Assembly: GCA_035560235.1 (NCBI GenBank) | Contig: DATMAG010000116.1 | Location: 224,018 to 288,017 of the forward strand | Direction: 5' to 3' | DNA: 64,000 nucleotides | Origin: DASRDU01 sp035560235 | GTDB lineage: Bacteria; Acidobacteriota; Blastocatellia; RBC074 | Shown here: positions 10,670-22,420 of the stretch, in pieces | Layout: each line of letters begins with the position of its first letter | Numbering within the stretch: the first letter of the stretch is position 1 | The notes under the pieces: model-generated | What the model saw: only the letters and a program-made list of their open reading frames with translations | Told to the model about the DNA's origin: nothing | Database searches by the model: none | Program-made: the position numbers and the translations under genes

Positions 10670-11479
10670 TCAGGCAGCCAGCAGGTGATGCTGCATAAAG
10701 GCCAGGATTTGCCTGATGACTTCGTGCGAGGCTGCGCTGTCATCCAGCACATCAAATGCGTGCGGAGCCGAAGCGTGATTCACGAAGGTTACCGGCAGAT
10801 TGCAGGCCAGCGCGTCGGCGAGAAAGCGGTCAATCGTTGCGTTCAGCTGCGGATTGTCCTGACCTGCCCGCACGATGAACAGCGGCAGATTCGGCGGCAG
10901 ATCGCTGACCTTTTTCCCCGCGCCCGGGTTGGCGAATCCGAACATCCTGGCCGCCTCTGCGACATTCGTGGCGCCGTCGAGGTCAAGCATCAGCCCGTAA
11001 CACAGCACAGCGCATTTCAATTCGAACTGATCCTGCTGCATCAGCACAGCCAGGGCGTTCGGCACATTGCCGGAGCAGGCCCACACGCCGATTCTGTTTT
11101 CATCAATCCCCAGCGCAGCGGCGTTCTGCCGAATGTACTGTAGCAGAGCGTGAATATCCGTCGCCGGTTCGATGGTCGAGTAAGTGACTGCCGCCAGGCC
11201 CGAAGCCGCCGTCAGCTGCCCCCACGAAACGTATGATTCCATCTCCCTGAGCCTGCAGCCGAGCATTCGCTGAAATCCCGGATCAGAATAGCCGGACACA
11301 AAGACCATTGCAGGCAGCCGCGCGCCACTCTCCGCATCGGGCGGAAGGTAAAGATCGAACGTCAGCGCGCCGGTTCCGGTGATCTGATATCCAACGTCGC
11401 GCCGGATGGTCACGTCATTCATGCCGGGGATCCGGTAAACGATTCTTTTCTTCGTAATGTCGTTCTGCTCCTGGCTCAT
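10670..11479 (-). CDS. Alpha/beta hydrolase (dienelactone-hydrolase-like)
   Basis: The 269-residue cytoplasmic protein has an alpha/beta-hydrolase core. The nucleophile elbow is likely VWACSGN, with an Asp in RAGQDNPQLN and a His in SAPHAFDVLD making a Ser-Asp-His triad. The substrate is unknown; bacterial members include esterases and dienelactone hydrolases. The ATG at 11477-11479 follows AGGGAG by 8 bases. The frame stays open to 11611 but the extension is Cys- and Leu-rich without family character. It is transcribed toward the CstB-like gene and has no obvious operon partner. A second, unrelated hydrolase diverges from it at 11658. Confidence 0.85.
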   Translation of the reverse strand: MSQEQNDITKKRIVYRIPGMNDVTIRRDVGYQITGTGALTFDLYLPPDAESGARLPAMVFVSGYSDPGFQRMLGCRLREMESYVSWGQLTAASGLAAVTYSTIEPATDIHALLQYIRQNAAALGIDENRIGVWACSGNVPNALAVLMQQDQFELKCAVLCYGLMLDLDGATNVAEAARMFGFANPGAGKKVSDLPPNLPLFIVRAGQDNPQLNATIDRFLADALACNLPVTFVNHASAPHAFDVLDDSAASHEVIRQILAFMQHHLLAA

Positions 11480-11657
11480 GGATCTGGCTCCCTGTTGCGG
11501 TTCTGCTTGCAGAAGACTTGTGCGGAGAAGAGAATCCTGCTGATCGCTCAGTACGCAGCAGCAATATAATCGCGAACCGGAGAGACATAAAGTGGCGAGC
11601 AGTTCCGTCACACTTACCAGCGGCTGACTGCAGCCGCCCTTCCCTGGGAGGTGTCCC

Positions 11658-12710
11658 TTGCTTATTCACATCGTCAGATTCATCAGCCTTGCCTTTCTCG
11701 TCACGCTCAGCACTGTCAGTGGCGCTCTGGCGCAACCGGCTGGTCAGACTGCGGCGCAGCCTGCGACGCGCCCGCCCGATCCGGCCAGAAATCTGATGGC
11801 TCCGTCGGCGCAGTTCAAGGCTCCTGACAATATTGATTTCCGCACCGCCGGCATTATGAGCGAAGGCGTCCGGCTGCATGCGGAACTCTTCTCGCTCAAA
11901 TCGCTCGCGGGCAAAAAGCTGCCGACCATCATCATGGCTCACGGGTGGGGCGGCACGGCGGCAGCCTTCCGCCGCGATGCGCTTGACCTGGCAAATGCCG
12001 GGTACCTCGTCATCACCTTCGATTATCGCGGCTGGGGCGAGAGCGATGCGCGACTGATTCTCACCGGGCCTTCGCCGGTCAAACCGGTGCCGGGACAGAA
12101 TCAGAAGTTCACGGCTGAAGTGATCGAACAGCGCGAATATGTTGATCCGCTCGAACAGACCAGCGACTGGTTCAACGTCATCAACTGGGCGGCGGGCGAA
12201 CCCGTCGTGGACAAGGACCGCATCGGAATACGCGGATCGAGTTATTCCGGAGGCCACGTCTTTTATGTAGCGGCATACGATCCGCGCGTCAGGGCTGTCG
12301 TCTCGCAGGTCGGCGCATTCGACTCACGCGGGATTGTGACAAGCAAAGCGGAACAGGAACTGACATTCGCCGAGGGAACCAGGCGGGCGCACGGCGAGCC
12401 GTACCCGGCCCCGCGCGCAGTCGTCGTCGGGCGTCTGATCGGCGCGCCCATCCGCGAGAAGCTCGCGCGCTATTCGCCGGTTGAGGAGGCCGGAAAGGTC
12501 AAAGATGCTGCCGTTCTCTTCATCGTCGCAGAAAAGGAAGAACTCTTCGACAACAAGGATCACGCGAAGCTCGCCTACGACCGCATGGCCGGAACGAAGA
12601 AGAAATACATTTCGGTTCCCGGCATCACGCATTACGGCATCTACCGTGAGCAGCGCGAACAGGCGATCAAATATGCGATTGAATGGTTCGATCAGTATCT
12701 GAAGCAGTAG
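11658..12710 (+). CDS. Exported alpha/beta hydrolase, TTG start
   Basis: The 350-residue protein has a signal peptide (MLIHIVRFISLAFLVTLSTV, then SGALAQ). A mature alpha/beta hydrolase follows, with an oxyanion region (IIMAHGWGGTAAAFRRDALD), the FDYRGWGESDAR strand, the nucleophile elbow RGSSYSGGH, an Asp in the VAEKEELFDNKDHA region and a terminal His in PGITHYGIY. It resembles periplasmic dienelactone-hydrolase/X-Pro-peptidase-like proteins of unknown substrate. The start is a TTG at 11658, with GGGAGGTG about 5 bases upstream and the signal peptide directly after it. It converges on the rhamnose operon with a gap of only 12 bases. Confidence 0.85.
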   Translation: MLIHIVRFISLAFLVTLSTVSGALAQPAGQTAAQPATRPPDPARNLMAPSAQFKAPDNIDFRTAGIMSEGVRLHAELFSLKSLAGKKLPTIIMAHGWGGTAAAFRRDALDLANAGYLVITFDYRGWGESDARLILTGPSPVKPVPGQNQKFTAEVIEQREYVDPLEQTSDWFNVINWAAGEPVVDKDRIGIRGSSYSGGHVFYVAAYDPRVRAVVSQVGAFDSRGIVTSKAEQELTFAEGTRRAHGEPYPAPRAVVVGRLIGAPIREKLARYSPVEEAGKVKDAAVLFIVAEKEELFDNKDHAKLAYDRMAGTKKKYISVPGITHYGIYREQREQAIKYAIEWFDQYLKQ

Positions 12711-12722
12711 GCGACTGCCCGC

Positions 12723-14813
12723 TCAGAAGTCGAAGCGTTCGATGTTCTGCCGGTTGAAGATGAATGGCGCACCGAGCATGACCTGATCGCCTTTCACTTC
12801 AATTCTGCCGAGACGTCCGGCCTTCAGCTCACTGCTGCCGCGTCTGAGTTCACCGGCGCTCAGCGCCCGCGCGGCGTAAACGGTCAGATAGCCGAGATCG
12901 GCCGTATTCCATAAAACTATGCTTTCGATCACTCCGGCCTGGACATAAGGCTTGCACATATTGGGCAGCGACAGGCCGGTGACTTTGACATCACTGCGGC
13001 CCGACTGTCTGACCGCCTCTGCCGCGCCCGGCACTGCCGGCGCGGCGATGCCCATCACCAGTTTCACCTTCGGCCAGACCTTCAGCACGTTCTGTGTTTC
13101 AGTAAAGGCGCGGTCGCGGTCGCCGTCGCTCGGCTGAATGGCGACGAGTTTGAGATCAGGATATTTTTCAGTGAGCCGCGCTTTGATGTGTCTGATCCAT
13201 TCGTTCTGATTGGCCGCGCTGAGCGATGCGGTGATGATGGCGAACTCGCCCTGGCCGCCGAGGATGCGCGCGGCTTCGTCCGTGAGCGTGTAACCGATGC
13301 CCTGCGGCGTCGCCTGGTTGATGAAGAAATCACGCGCATCGGGCTGTGCATCGGCATCCCACGTGATGACTTTGATGCCGCGCGCCTGCGCCTTGCGCAG
13401 CACGGTTGAGATGGCGACCTGGTTCTCAACGCTGACTGCAATCACGTCAACGCCCCGCGTAATCCAGGCCTCAACGACTTCGTTCTGTTTTGCCGGATCA
13501 AGCTCGGTCGGGCCGTCCCATAAGACTTCAACGCCGAGTTCCTGCGCGGCCTCGTCAATCCCTTTGCGGCAACTGATGAAGTACGGATCGCCCTTCGCTT
13601 TCGGCATCAGCGCGATGACCGGTTTGTGCGTGCCTGCTGAGACGGCAGTGACGGGCTGAACTGACGAGCCGCTGCCTTTGAGTTCCTGGCGCAGCGAACG
13701 CACCAGCCACCAGTTTCCGCCCACTACCAGCAGCGCCGCCGCCAGAATCACGGCGCTCAGGACAGCGACCTGTGAATTTTTCACTTCCTTCCCCTCCGGA
13801 GTCGTGTGAAGCTGCGCCGGGCGCAGCCTTGAAAGGCGATCCAGCAGGATCGTCACGATCAGCAGCGCGCCCGTCAGAATGCCCGCCAGTTCCGCCGGTT
13901 GCCCGCTCAGCCGCAATCCGTTTTGCAAAATAACGATGGCGAACAGTCCCAGCACGGTTCCCAGGACCGTGCCGCGCCCGCCGAAAATTGACGCGCCGCC
14001 AAGCACCACCGCTGTAATCGCCATCAGTTCATAACCTGTTCCCGCGTCAGATTTCGCCTGCCCCAGGTGCGCCACGTAAATCACCGCCGCCACACTCGCA
14101 GCCAGCCCTGACAGCACATGGATCAGGCTCAGCCGCTGCGCTGCCGGAATGCCAGCGTAACGCGCGCCTTCGGATGAATAACCGATGGCATAAAGACTGC
14201 GCCCGTGCCCCGTCCGGTGCAGCCACCACGCGCAGCCTGCAATTGCCGCGAGCAGCACAAACAACTGCGCCGGAATTATTCCGCCGACGTAGCCCTGACC
14301 TGCAAAAAGAAACTCTGGCGAGAAGCCCGAATAGTTCTCGATGCCGCGCGTCAGCCCTTCGGCCATTCCGCGAAAGAGCGAGAAGGTACCGAGCGTGACA
14401 ATCAGCGGCGGAAAGCCGAAGCGCGCAATCAGCAGCGCATTCAGACCGCCGCCGAGCAGACCGGCAAGCAGCGTCAGCGGAATTGCGAGCCACATCGGCA
14501 GGTGCGCGTCACGCCACAGACTGCCCAGCACGACGGCAGACAAACCCATCATTGAACCGACCGACAAATCAATCCCACCCGTAATGATGACGGGCGTCAG
14601 CGCGAGCGCCAGCAGTCCGACTTCAACCGCCAGCCGCGTGATTTCAAACGCATTTGCCGCAGTCAGAAAATTGCTGCCGCTGCCGCTGAAGATGGCGCAT
14701 TCAATCAGCAGCACCAGCAGCAGCACCCATTCGTTATTCGGAAACAGGCGCGTCGGCCAGGGCGCGATCAGTTGCAGGCCTGAGCCTTCCGATTGCAGAT
14801 TCGCTGACTTCAT
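12723..14813 (-). CDS. Fused sugar ABC permease and substrate-binding protein (RhaQ-RhaS type)
   Basis: This 696-residue protein joins two parts that are normally separate. Residues about 1-330 are a ribose/rhamnose-type ABC permease with GGIDLSVGSMMGL and the VLGGASIFGGRGTVLGT loop that meets the ATPase. A further membrane helix near 345-367 is followed by a linker. Residues about 390-696 form a type-I periplasmic sugar-binding domain (PVIALMPKAKGDPYFISCRK, then AWITRGVDVIAVS and WDADAQPDARDFFI). The binding domain is thus tethered to the outer face of the membrane. It overlaps the upstream permease gene by 4 bases (ATGA), is the last gene of the rhamnose operon, and probably delivers L-rhamnose. 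The specificity is inferred from neighbours. Confidence 0.9.
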   Translation of the reverse strand: MKSANLQSEGSGLQLIAPWPTRLFPNNEWVLLLVLLIECAIFSGSGSNFLTAANAFEITRLAVEVGLLALALTPVIITGGIDLSVGSMMGLSAVVLGSLWRDAHLPMWLAIPLTLLAGLLGGGLNALLIARFGFPPLIVTLGTFSLFRGMAEGLTRGIENYSGFSPEFLFAGQGYVGGIIPAQLFVLLAAIAGCAWWLHRTGHGRSLYAIGYSSEGARYAGIPAAQRLSLIHVLSGLAASVAAVIYVAHLGQAKSDAGTGYELMAITAVVLGGASIFGGRGTVLGTVLGLFAIVILQNGLRLSGQPAELAGILTGALLIVTILLDRLSRLRPAQLHTTPEGKEVKNSQVAVLSAVILAAALLVVGGNWWLVRSLRQELKGSGSSVQPVTAVSAGTHKPVIALMPKAKGDPYFISCRKGIDEAAQELGVEVLWDGPTELDPAKQNEVVEAWITRGVDVIAVSVENQVAISTVLRKAQARGIKVITWDADAQPDARDFFINQATPQGIGYTLTDEAARILGGQGEFAIITASLSAANQNEWIRHIKARLTEKYPDLKLVAIQPSDGDRDRAFTETQNVLKVWPKVKLVMGIAAPAVPGAAEAVRQSGRSDVKVTGLSLPNMCKPYVQAGVIESIVLWNTADLGYLTVYAARALSAGELRRGSSELKAGRLGRIEVKGDQVMLGAPFIFNRQNIERFDF

Positions 14814-15787
14814 CGCTTCACCTCACCCTGCAATCTGAGAGCTGCGTGCTGAAATCGTTCGAGCCTGGCCAGCGCCGCATCGGCCACGAGCGCCGCCAGG
14901 ATGATCGCGCCCTGAATGGCTTTTTCCCAGAATGGATTGATGCCCGCAAAGGTCAGCGCCGTGCCAATCGTGCCAGGCAGCGCAACGCCGATGAGCGTGC
15001 CAGTGAGACGCCCGCGCCCGCCTGTAATCGCCGTGCCGCCGACCACGACCGCCGCAATGGCTTTGAGTTCCAGCCCGGTTCCGGCATTGCCCGGCACTGA
15101 AGTGAAGCGCACCGCATTGAGCAGCGCCGCCAGCCCTGTCAGTGCGCCCATCAGCACAAAGACGCTGAAGATCACACGCGGCGGTTCAATCCCGGCCAGC
15201 CTTGCCGCTTCTGCATCGGAGCCGACCGCGTAAACAGCCCGCCCGGCGCGCAGGTTTCGCAGCATCCAGCCGAAACTCGCCAGCACAGCGAGCGCAACCG
15301 CAACAATCAGCCACTGCCCCGGACGCTGCCCCAGCCCGAACCATTGAAAGTTTGCGGGCAGGCCCTGCACCCACGCGCCTTCGGTCAGCCAGCGCAGCCC
15401 GTCGCGCCACGCCACCAGCATCGCCAGCGTGACAATAATCGAAGGCAGTCGCAGCCATCCGACCAGCAGACCATTGAATGCGCCCATCGCCGCGCCGATC
15501 AGCAGCACGCACGGCAGCAGCAGCGGAACAGGCACTCCGCTTTTTGCCAGCCACCCCGCAGCCACGCTGCACACGGCGAACTGCGAGCCGACCGAAATAT
15601 CAATCTCACCGACCAGAATCACGAGCGTCATCCCGACCGCCACGAGCAGCACCGGAGCGTTGTTGAGCGCGAGGTCGCGCAGGTTGGCCGCGCTGAAAAA
15701 CGAAGGCGCAACCACGCCGACCATCAGCAGCAGCGCCGCATAAGCAATTGCCGCTGAGAGTTCACGCTTGTAACGGCTGAGTTTCAT
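14810..15787 (-). CDS. rhaP: Rhamnose ABC transporter permease (RhaP-like)
   Basis: The 325-residue membrane protein is a ribose-type ABC permease with about eight helices. It has the signature LVILVGEIDISVGSQFAV and the ATPase-contact loop VVVGGTAITGGRGRLTGTL. It pairs with the permease half of the downstream fusion to form the channel. Its ATG overlaps the stop of the ATPase gene (ATGA at 15784-15787), and its own stop overlaps the fusion gene, so the three are tightly coupled. Rhamnose specificity rests on the catabolic genes of the same operon. Confidence 0.88.
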   Translation of the reverse strand: MKLSRYKRELSAAIAYAALLLMVGVVAPSFFSAANLRDLALNNAPVLLVAVGMTLVILVGEIDISVGSQFAVCSVAAGWLAKSGVPVPLLLPCVLLIGAAMGAFNGLLVGWLRLPSIIVTLAMLVAWRDGLRWLTEGAWVQGLPANFQWFGLGQRPGQWLIVAVALAVLASFGWMLRNLRAGRAVYAVGSDAEAARLAGIEPPRVIFSVFVLMGALTGLAALLNAVRFTSVPGNAGTGLELKAIAAVVVGGTAITGGRGRLTGTLIGVALPGTIGTALTFAGINPFWEKAIQGAIILAALVADAALARLERFQHAALRLQGEVKR

Positions 15788-17310
15788 TCTTCGCCTGTTC
15801 CTGCGATTCGTTCCGGTTTGTGGCCCAGAGCCAGGGCGAGAATCCGCTGCTGATCGGCTTCGGCGCGATCAAGTATGCTGACAATCGTGCCGCCGTGCAG
15901 CACGGCGACGCGGTCGCTCATGCCTGTAATTTCCGGCAGTTCTGACGAGATCATCAGAATCGCTGCGCCCTGCGCGGCCAGGTCGCTCATCAGCGCGTGA
16001 ATCTCTGCCTTTGCGCCGACATCAATGCCCTGCGTCGGTTCATCGAGAATCAGCACCGCAGGCCGCCGCACCAGCCAGCGGCTCAGCGCAACTTTCTGCT
16101 GATTGCCGCCTGAGAGCGTGGCGACGGGCGCAAAGATCGCGGGCGTCCTGATGCCGAGCCGCGCCGTGTATTCAGCGGCGATTTCACGTTCACGCCGGAA
16201 ATCAAAGGCGCCGCGGCGTGACAACTCTTTGAGCGAAGCCAGCGTGATGTTGTGACTGACCGGCAGTTCCGGCACGACGCCGTGCTGCCTGCGATCTTCG
16301 GGCAGATAAGCGATGCCGTGCGCGATGGCCTGCGCCGGATTACTGATGGTCACAGGTTTGCCGCGCAGCAGAATTTCACCCTCGTCTGCCGGAGTCAGGC
16401 CGAAGATTACCCGCGCCAGTTCAGTGCGTCCCGCGCCGACCAGTCCGGCCAGCCCGACAATCTCTCCGGCGCGCACTGAAAGATTCACGTTCCTGACGCC
16501 GGTCGCTGCGCAACCAAGGCCGCGCAGTTCAAGCGCCACTTCGCCGGGTTCAACTGTTCGCTTCGGAAAGACCGCTGAAAGTTCACGCCCGACCATCAGC
16601 TGAATCAGATGCTGACTGTCAACCGAATTCATCGGGCGCGTCTCAATCGTGCGCCCGTCGCGCAGCACCGTCACGCGATCAGCAATCGCGGGCAGTTCCT
16701 CCAGCCGGTGCGAGATGTAAATCATCCCGACGCCGCGCGCGCGCAGTTCACGAATCACGCGAAACAGATGCTGCGTGTCCTCCTCAGAAAGCGACGCCGT
16801 CGGTTCATCCAGAATCAGAATCCTCGCGTCAGCGCCGAGCGCGCGGGCAATCTCGACCAGTTGCTGCTGCGGCATCGTCAGTTCACCGGCTTCAGCATCG
16901 GGGTCAATTCGCGCCCCGACCTGCGCGAGCAGCTTTGCCGCCCGGCTGCGACGCGCCCGCCAGTCAATGCGTCGCCACAATCCCGCCTGCTCCTGACCGA
17001 TGGCGATGTTCTCGGCCACGCTGAGTTCCGGAAAAAGCGCAGGCTGCTGATAGATCGCAGCAATGCCGCGCGCTCCGGCCAGGCGCGGCGAATTGTGCGT
17101 GAGCAGTTCTCCGCGCAATCTGATTTCACCGCTGTCTGCCGTCACCGCGCCCGTGATGATTCTGATGAGAGTGGATTTGCCTGCGCCGTTTTCACCAACC
17201 AGCGCATGGACTTCGCCAGCCCGCAGCTCAAACGAAGCGCCCCTGAGCGCCTGCACGCCCGCATAAGCTTTGGTGATGTTGACAGCCGCCAGCAGCGGTG
17301 AACCATCCAT
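15784..17310 (-). CDS. rhaT: Rhamnose ABC transporter ATPase with two nucleotide-binding domains (RhaT-like)
   Basis: The 508-residue protein has two ABC domains in tandem, as in RbsA/RhaT. The first has Walker A GENGAGKST, the signature region LTMPQQQLVEIARAL and Walker B ILILDEPTASLS. The second has LVGAGRTEL in the degenerate Walker A position, then LSGGNQQKVALSRWL and LILDEPTQGIDVGA. It drives sugar import through the permeases encoded directly downstream. The ATG at 17308-17310 begins the family-typical N-terminus. A GC-rich hairpin lies in the 61-base gap after the kinase gene. Confidence 0.9.
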   Translation of the reverse strand: MDGSPLLAAVNITKAYAGVQALRGASFELRAGEVHALVGENGAGKSTLIRIITGAVTADSGEIRLRGELLTHNSPRLAGARGIAAIYQQPALFPELSVAENIAIGQEQAGLWRRIDWRARRSRAAKLLAQVGARIDPDAEAGELTMPQQQLVEIARALGADARILILDEPTASLSEEDTQHLFRVIRELRARGVGMIYISHRLEELPAIADRVTVLRDGRTIETRPMNSVDSQHLIQLMVGRELSAVFPKRTVEPGEVALELRGLGCAATGVRNVNLSVRAGEIVGLAGLVGAGRTELARVIFGLTPADEGEILLRGKPVTISNPAQAIAHGIAYLPEDRRQHGVVPELPVSHNITLASLKELSRRGAFDFRREREIAAEYTARLGIRTPAIFAPVATLSGGNQQKVALSRWLVRRPAVLILDEPTQGIDVGAKAEIHALMSDLAAQGAAILMISSELPEITGMSDRVAVLHGGTIVSILDRAEADQQRILALALGHKPERIAGTGEE

Positions 17311-17338
17311 ATCTTTCGTGCACGGTCATTCTGCCCCC

Positions 17339-17367
17339 GGGAGCGCGAGCGTCCCGCTCGCGCTTCC
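17339..17367. repeat. GC-rich perfect hairpin between rhaB and rhaT
   Basis: GAGCGCGAGCG (17341-17351) pairs with CGCTCGCGCTT (17355-17365) around a 3-base loop. There is no T-run after it on either strand, so it is not a standard intrinsic terminator. It may protect or separate the enzyme and transporter parts of the operon transcript. Confidence 0.6.
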
Positions 17368-17371
17368 AGGC

Positions 17372-18859
17372 TCAACTGACGAAGCGCGCTTCAAGTTCCT
17401 GATAACGCTGCGCGGCCTTCTGCCAGACAGGTGAAGGCTGCGGCGCAAAGCGGCGCAGGCTGATGTTTGCAGCGACGTGCTGCCGCGCTTCGACGAGCGT
17501 TCCGAAGCGGCCCGCCGCCACCGCCTGCACCAGCACATTGCCGATCACAGTCGCTTCAACCGGCCCGGCCAGCACTGGTTTCTGTGCGGCGTTCGCGGTT
17601 GCCTGATTGAGATATTCGTTCTGCGAACCGCCGCCGACGATCTGCACGCTGCTGATCGTGCGACCGGTGAGCTGTTCAATCGTGCGCAGAACCGAGGCAT
17701 AACGCAGCGCGAGCGAATCAAGAATCGCTTTGGTCATTGCTGCCGGTTCGCCGCTGAACGCCTGACCTGTTTCAGCCATTTGCGCCGCAATCGCCGCAGT
17801 CATCACCGGCGGATTGAAGAACCGCGCATCGTCGGGAAAGAGCAGCGCCGGAAGATCGCGCTGCGCCGCGACCGCGCTGAGCAGGTGAGCGTAATCAACC
17901 GCCAGTCCGCGTTCCTGCCATTCGCGGCGGCACGCTTCCAGAATCCACAACCCCATCACGTTTTTCAGAAAGCGAATCGTCCCGCCGACGCCGCCTTCAT
18001 TGGTGAAATTGTGATGAGCGACTTCGGCATTGATGAGCGTCTCGCGCAGTTCAACTCCGACGAGCGACCAGGTGCCGGATGAAATGTAAGCCGCGCCGTC
18101 TGAAAGCGGCGCACCCGCCACCGCGCTGCCCGTGTCGTGCGTGGCCGGCGCGATGACTCGCACGCCTTTCAGATTCAGTTCTGCAGCGAGTTCAGGCCTG
18201 AGCAGTCCGAGGTCAGAACCCGGCGGCACGATGTCAGCAGGCAGATAACCCGGCAGGCCGAGCTGACTGATCAGCTCAAAATCCCACGTGCGCGTTGCGG
18301 CGCTGAGAAGCTGCGTGGTCGTGGCGTTGGTGTATTCAGTGCAGGCCCGGCCCGTCAGCAGAAAATTGATCAGATCGGGCATCAGCAGCAGTTTTGCGGC
18401 GCGGGCCGGAATGCCCGACTGCGCGTGCGCGAAAAGTTGAAACAGCGTGTTGAAGTTCAGCAGCTGAATCCCGGTGCGGGCAAAGATCTCAGCGCGTGGC
18501 AGCCGCTCAAAGACCTGCTCCATCGCTGAAGCCGTGCGCTCATCGCGGTAGCAGATCGGATCTTCGACAAGGTTTCCAGCCGCATCAATCAGCCCGTAAT
18601 CCACGCCCCACGTATCAACGCCAAGGCTCGCGACAGGCCGCGCAAGCTGCTGCGCCCGCGCTGACGCCGCGCCAAGTCCGGCTTTGATTTCAGCAAAAAT
18701 GTGCGACAGGTCCCAGCGCAGATGCCCGTCGCGCCGCGCCGGTGGATAGTGAAAGCGCCGGATCTCTTCCAGCCACAACTCGCCGGGCGCAGTGCCGCCC
18801 AGGAAGACGCGCCCGCTGCCCGCGCCAAGATCAATGGCGATGTAAAGAGGTTCGCTCAT
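17372..18859 (-). CDS. rhaB: Rhamnulokinase
   Basis: The 495-residue FGGY-family kinase phosphorylates L-rhamnulose to rhamnulose 1-phosphate with ATP. It has the N-terminal phosphate loop YIAIDLGAGSGRV, the substrate motif LGVDTWGVDYGL and the second-domain region VIAPATHDTGSAVAG with the likely catalytic Asp. The adenosine-binding segment is VQIVGGGSQNEYLNQ, as in RhaB. The ATG at 18857-18859 places the P-loop near residue 10 as usual; the frame stays open upstream only across the end of the isomerase gene. It is 19 bases downstream of rhaI. Confidence 0.92.
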   Translation of the reverse strand: MSEPLYIAIDLGAGSGRVFLGGTAPGELWLEEIRRFHYPPARRDGHLRWDLSHIFAEIKAGLGAASARAQQLARPVASLGVDTWGVDYGLIDAAGNLVEDPICYRDERTASAMEQVFERLPRAEIFARTGIQLLNFNTLFQLFAHAQSGIPARAAKLLLMPDLINFLLTGRACTEYTNATTTQLLSAATRTWDFELISQLGLPGYLPADIVPPGSDLGLLRPELAAELNLKGVRVIAPATHDTGSAVAGAPLSDGAAYISSGTWSLVGVELRETLINAEVAHHNFTNEGGVGGTIRFLKNVMGLWILEACRREWQERGLAVDYAHLLSAVAAQRDLPALLFPDDARFFNPPVMTAAIAAQMAETGQAFSGEPAAMTKAILDSLALRYASVLRTIEQLTGRTISSVQIVGGGSQNEYLNQATANAAQKPVLAGPVEATVIGNVLVQAVAAGRFGTLVEARQHVAANISLRRFAPQPSPVWQKAAQRYQELEARFVS

Positions 18860-18878
18860 CTGCCATCCGGATTTCAGC

Positions 18879-20177
18879 TCAGACAATTCCGGCAGAGATG
18901 CCCATTGCTGCCGGGCGTTCGGCGGCCTTGTGACGACGGTACTCGCTGGCACGATACGTCGTCAGCGGATCAATTGCGCCGCCTGCGCGCTGCCGGGCCA
19001 TCGCAATGATCGGCGTCACATCGGTTGTGAAGGCGCGCTTCAATGTCGCAAGCGCGCCCAGGGCATCGCACTTGTCCTGCGCTTCGCTGAGCGCCGCCCG
19101 GTCAACCAGATGAGCCTGCACGTAAGCGCGCTGCAGTTCGCTGGCCGAGAGCATCAGCGATTCAATCGGGTCGGTGACGTTGTGCGACTGATCGAGCATA
19201 TAGGCCGGATTGAATCCGGCCACGCCGCCAGTTTCCGCATCCACCAGTTCATTGAAAATCAGAAAGAGCTGAAACGGCTTGATCGAACCTGCGTCCAGAT
19301 CGTCGTCACCATACTTGCTGTCGTTGAAATGAAACCCGGCGAGTTTGCCGAACTGAATCAGCCGCGCCACGATCATTTCAATGTTGACGTTCGGCGCGTG
19401 ATGCCCCAGGTCAACCAGGCACTGCGCCTGCGGGCCGAGCTGCGTCGCACAGTAATAACTCGTTCCCCAGTCGTTGATCACAGTCGAATAGAAAGCCGGT
19501 TCATACAGCTTGTGTTCGAGAAAGACGCGCCAGTCGCCGGGCAGCGCGGCATAAATCTGCTGCAGGCTCTCAAGGTAACGTTCCAGCGCGCGGCGAAAAT
19601 GCTGCTGCCCGGGAAAGTTTCCGCCGTCACCAATCCAGACCGTGAGCGCCCTGGAGCCGAGCTGCCGCCCGATCCTGATGCACTCAAGATTATGTTCAAT
19701 CGCCTGCTCGCGCACAGCCCGGTCAGGATGTGTCAGACTGCCGAACTTATATGACAGCTTCTGTCCGGCCTGATCCTGAAACGTATTCGAGTTCATCGCA
19801 TCAAAGCCGAGGCCGAGCGAGGCAGCATAATCACGCAGTGCCGCCGGATCTTCGGGTTTGTCCCAGGGGATATGCAGCGAAACGGCGGGCGTTGAGCGGA
19901 CGAGCTGATTGATGGTCGCGCAGTCAGCGAGCTTTTCGTAAACGTCGCGTGGTTCGCCCGGGCCTGGAAAGCGCGCAAAGCGAGTTCCGCCCGTGCCCAC
20001 GCCCCACGAAGGCACCGCGACCCGAAACGAGGCGGCCCGCCTCGTCAGGTCTTCGATCTCGACGCCGCGCCGCCGCAGTTGTCTGCCCAGATGTTCGTAA
20101 TCCTCATCGAGCCACGCCTGCGCTCTGGCGTTCTGTCCGGCAATGAAGCTGTCGCTGATTCTGAAATGCTCTGTCAT
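18879..20177 (-). CDS. rhaI: L-rhamnose isomerase, Pseudomonas-type
   Basis: The 432-residue TIM-barrel enzyme converts L-rhamnose to L-rhamnulose. The family's metal-binding segments are visible: FLEHKLYEPAFYST (Glu), QCLVDLGHHAPNVNIE (Asp and His pair) and GFHFNDSKYGDDDLD (His, Asp). This type resembles the broad-specificity rhamnose isomerase of Pseudomonas stutzeri rather than E. coli RhaA. It is the second gene of the rha operon, between the aldolase/dehydrogenase fusion and the kinase. Confidence 0.92.
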   Translation of the reverse strand: MTEHFRISDSFIAGQNARAQAWLDEDYEHLGRQLRRRGVEIEDLTRRAASFRVAVPSWGVGTGGTRFARFPGPGEPRDVYEKLADCATINQLVRSTPAVSLHIPWDKPEDPAALRDYAASLGLGFDAMNSNTFQDQAGQKLSYKFGSLTHPDRAVREQAIEHNLECIRIGRQLGSRALTVWIGDGGNFPGQQHFRRALERYLESLQQIYAALPGDWRVFLEHKLYEPAFYSTVINDWGTSYYCATQLGPQAQCLVDLGHHAPNVNIEMIVARLIQFGKLAGFHFNDSKYGDDDLDAGSIKPFQLFLIFNELVDAETGGVAGFNPAYMLDQSHNVTDPIESLMLSASELQRAYVQAHLVDRAALSEAQDKCDALGALATLKRAFTTDVTPIIAMARQRAGGAIDPLTTYRASEYRRHKAAERPAAMGISAGIV

Positions 20178-20230
20178 AGCTGCTCTGCGTGTTTTTCGCG
20201 TTCTTCGCGGTTGACCCGTTTGCCTCTGCT

Positions 20231-22420
<2,190 letters not shown>

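Noticed and set aside
11415..12257. A 280-codon minus-strand open frame across two hydrolase genes
   Set aside because: It covers the 5' parts of two divergent genes with signal peptide, ribosome-binding sites and catalytic motifs, and has no recognisable features of its own.
17339..17367. Rho-independent terminator between rhaB and rhaT
   Set aside because: The hairpin is strong but no T-run follows on the minus strand, and the genes on both sides belong to the same pathway.
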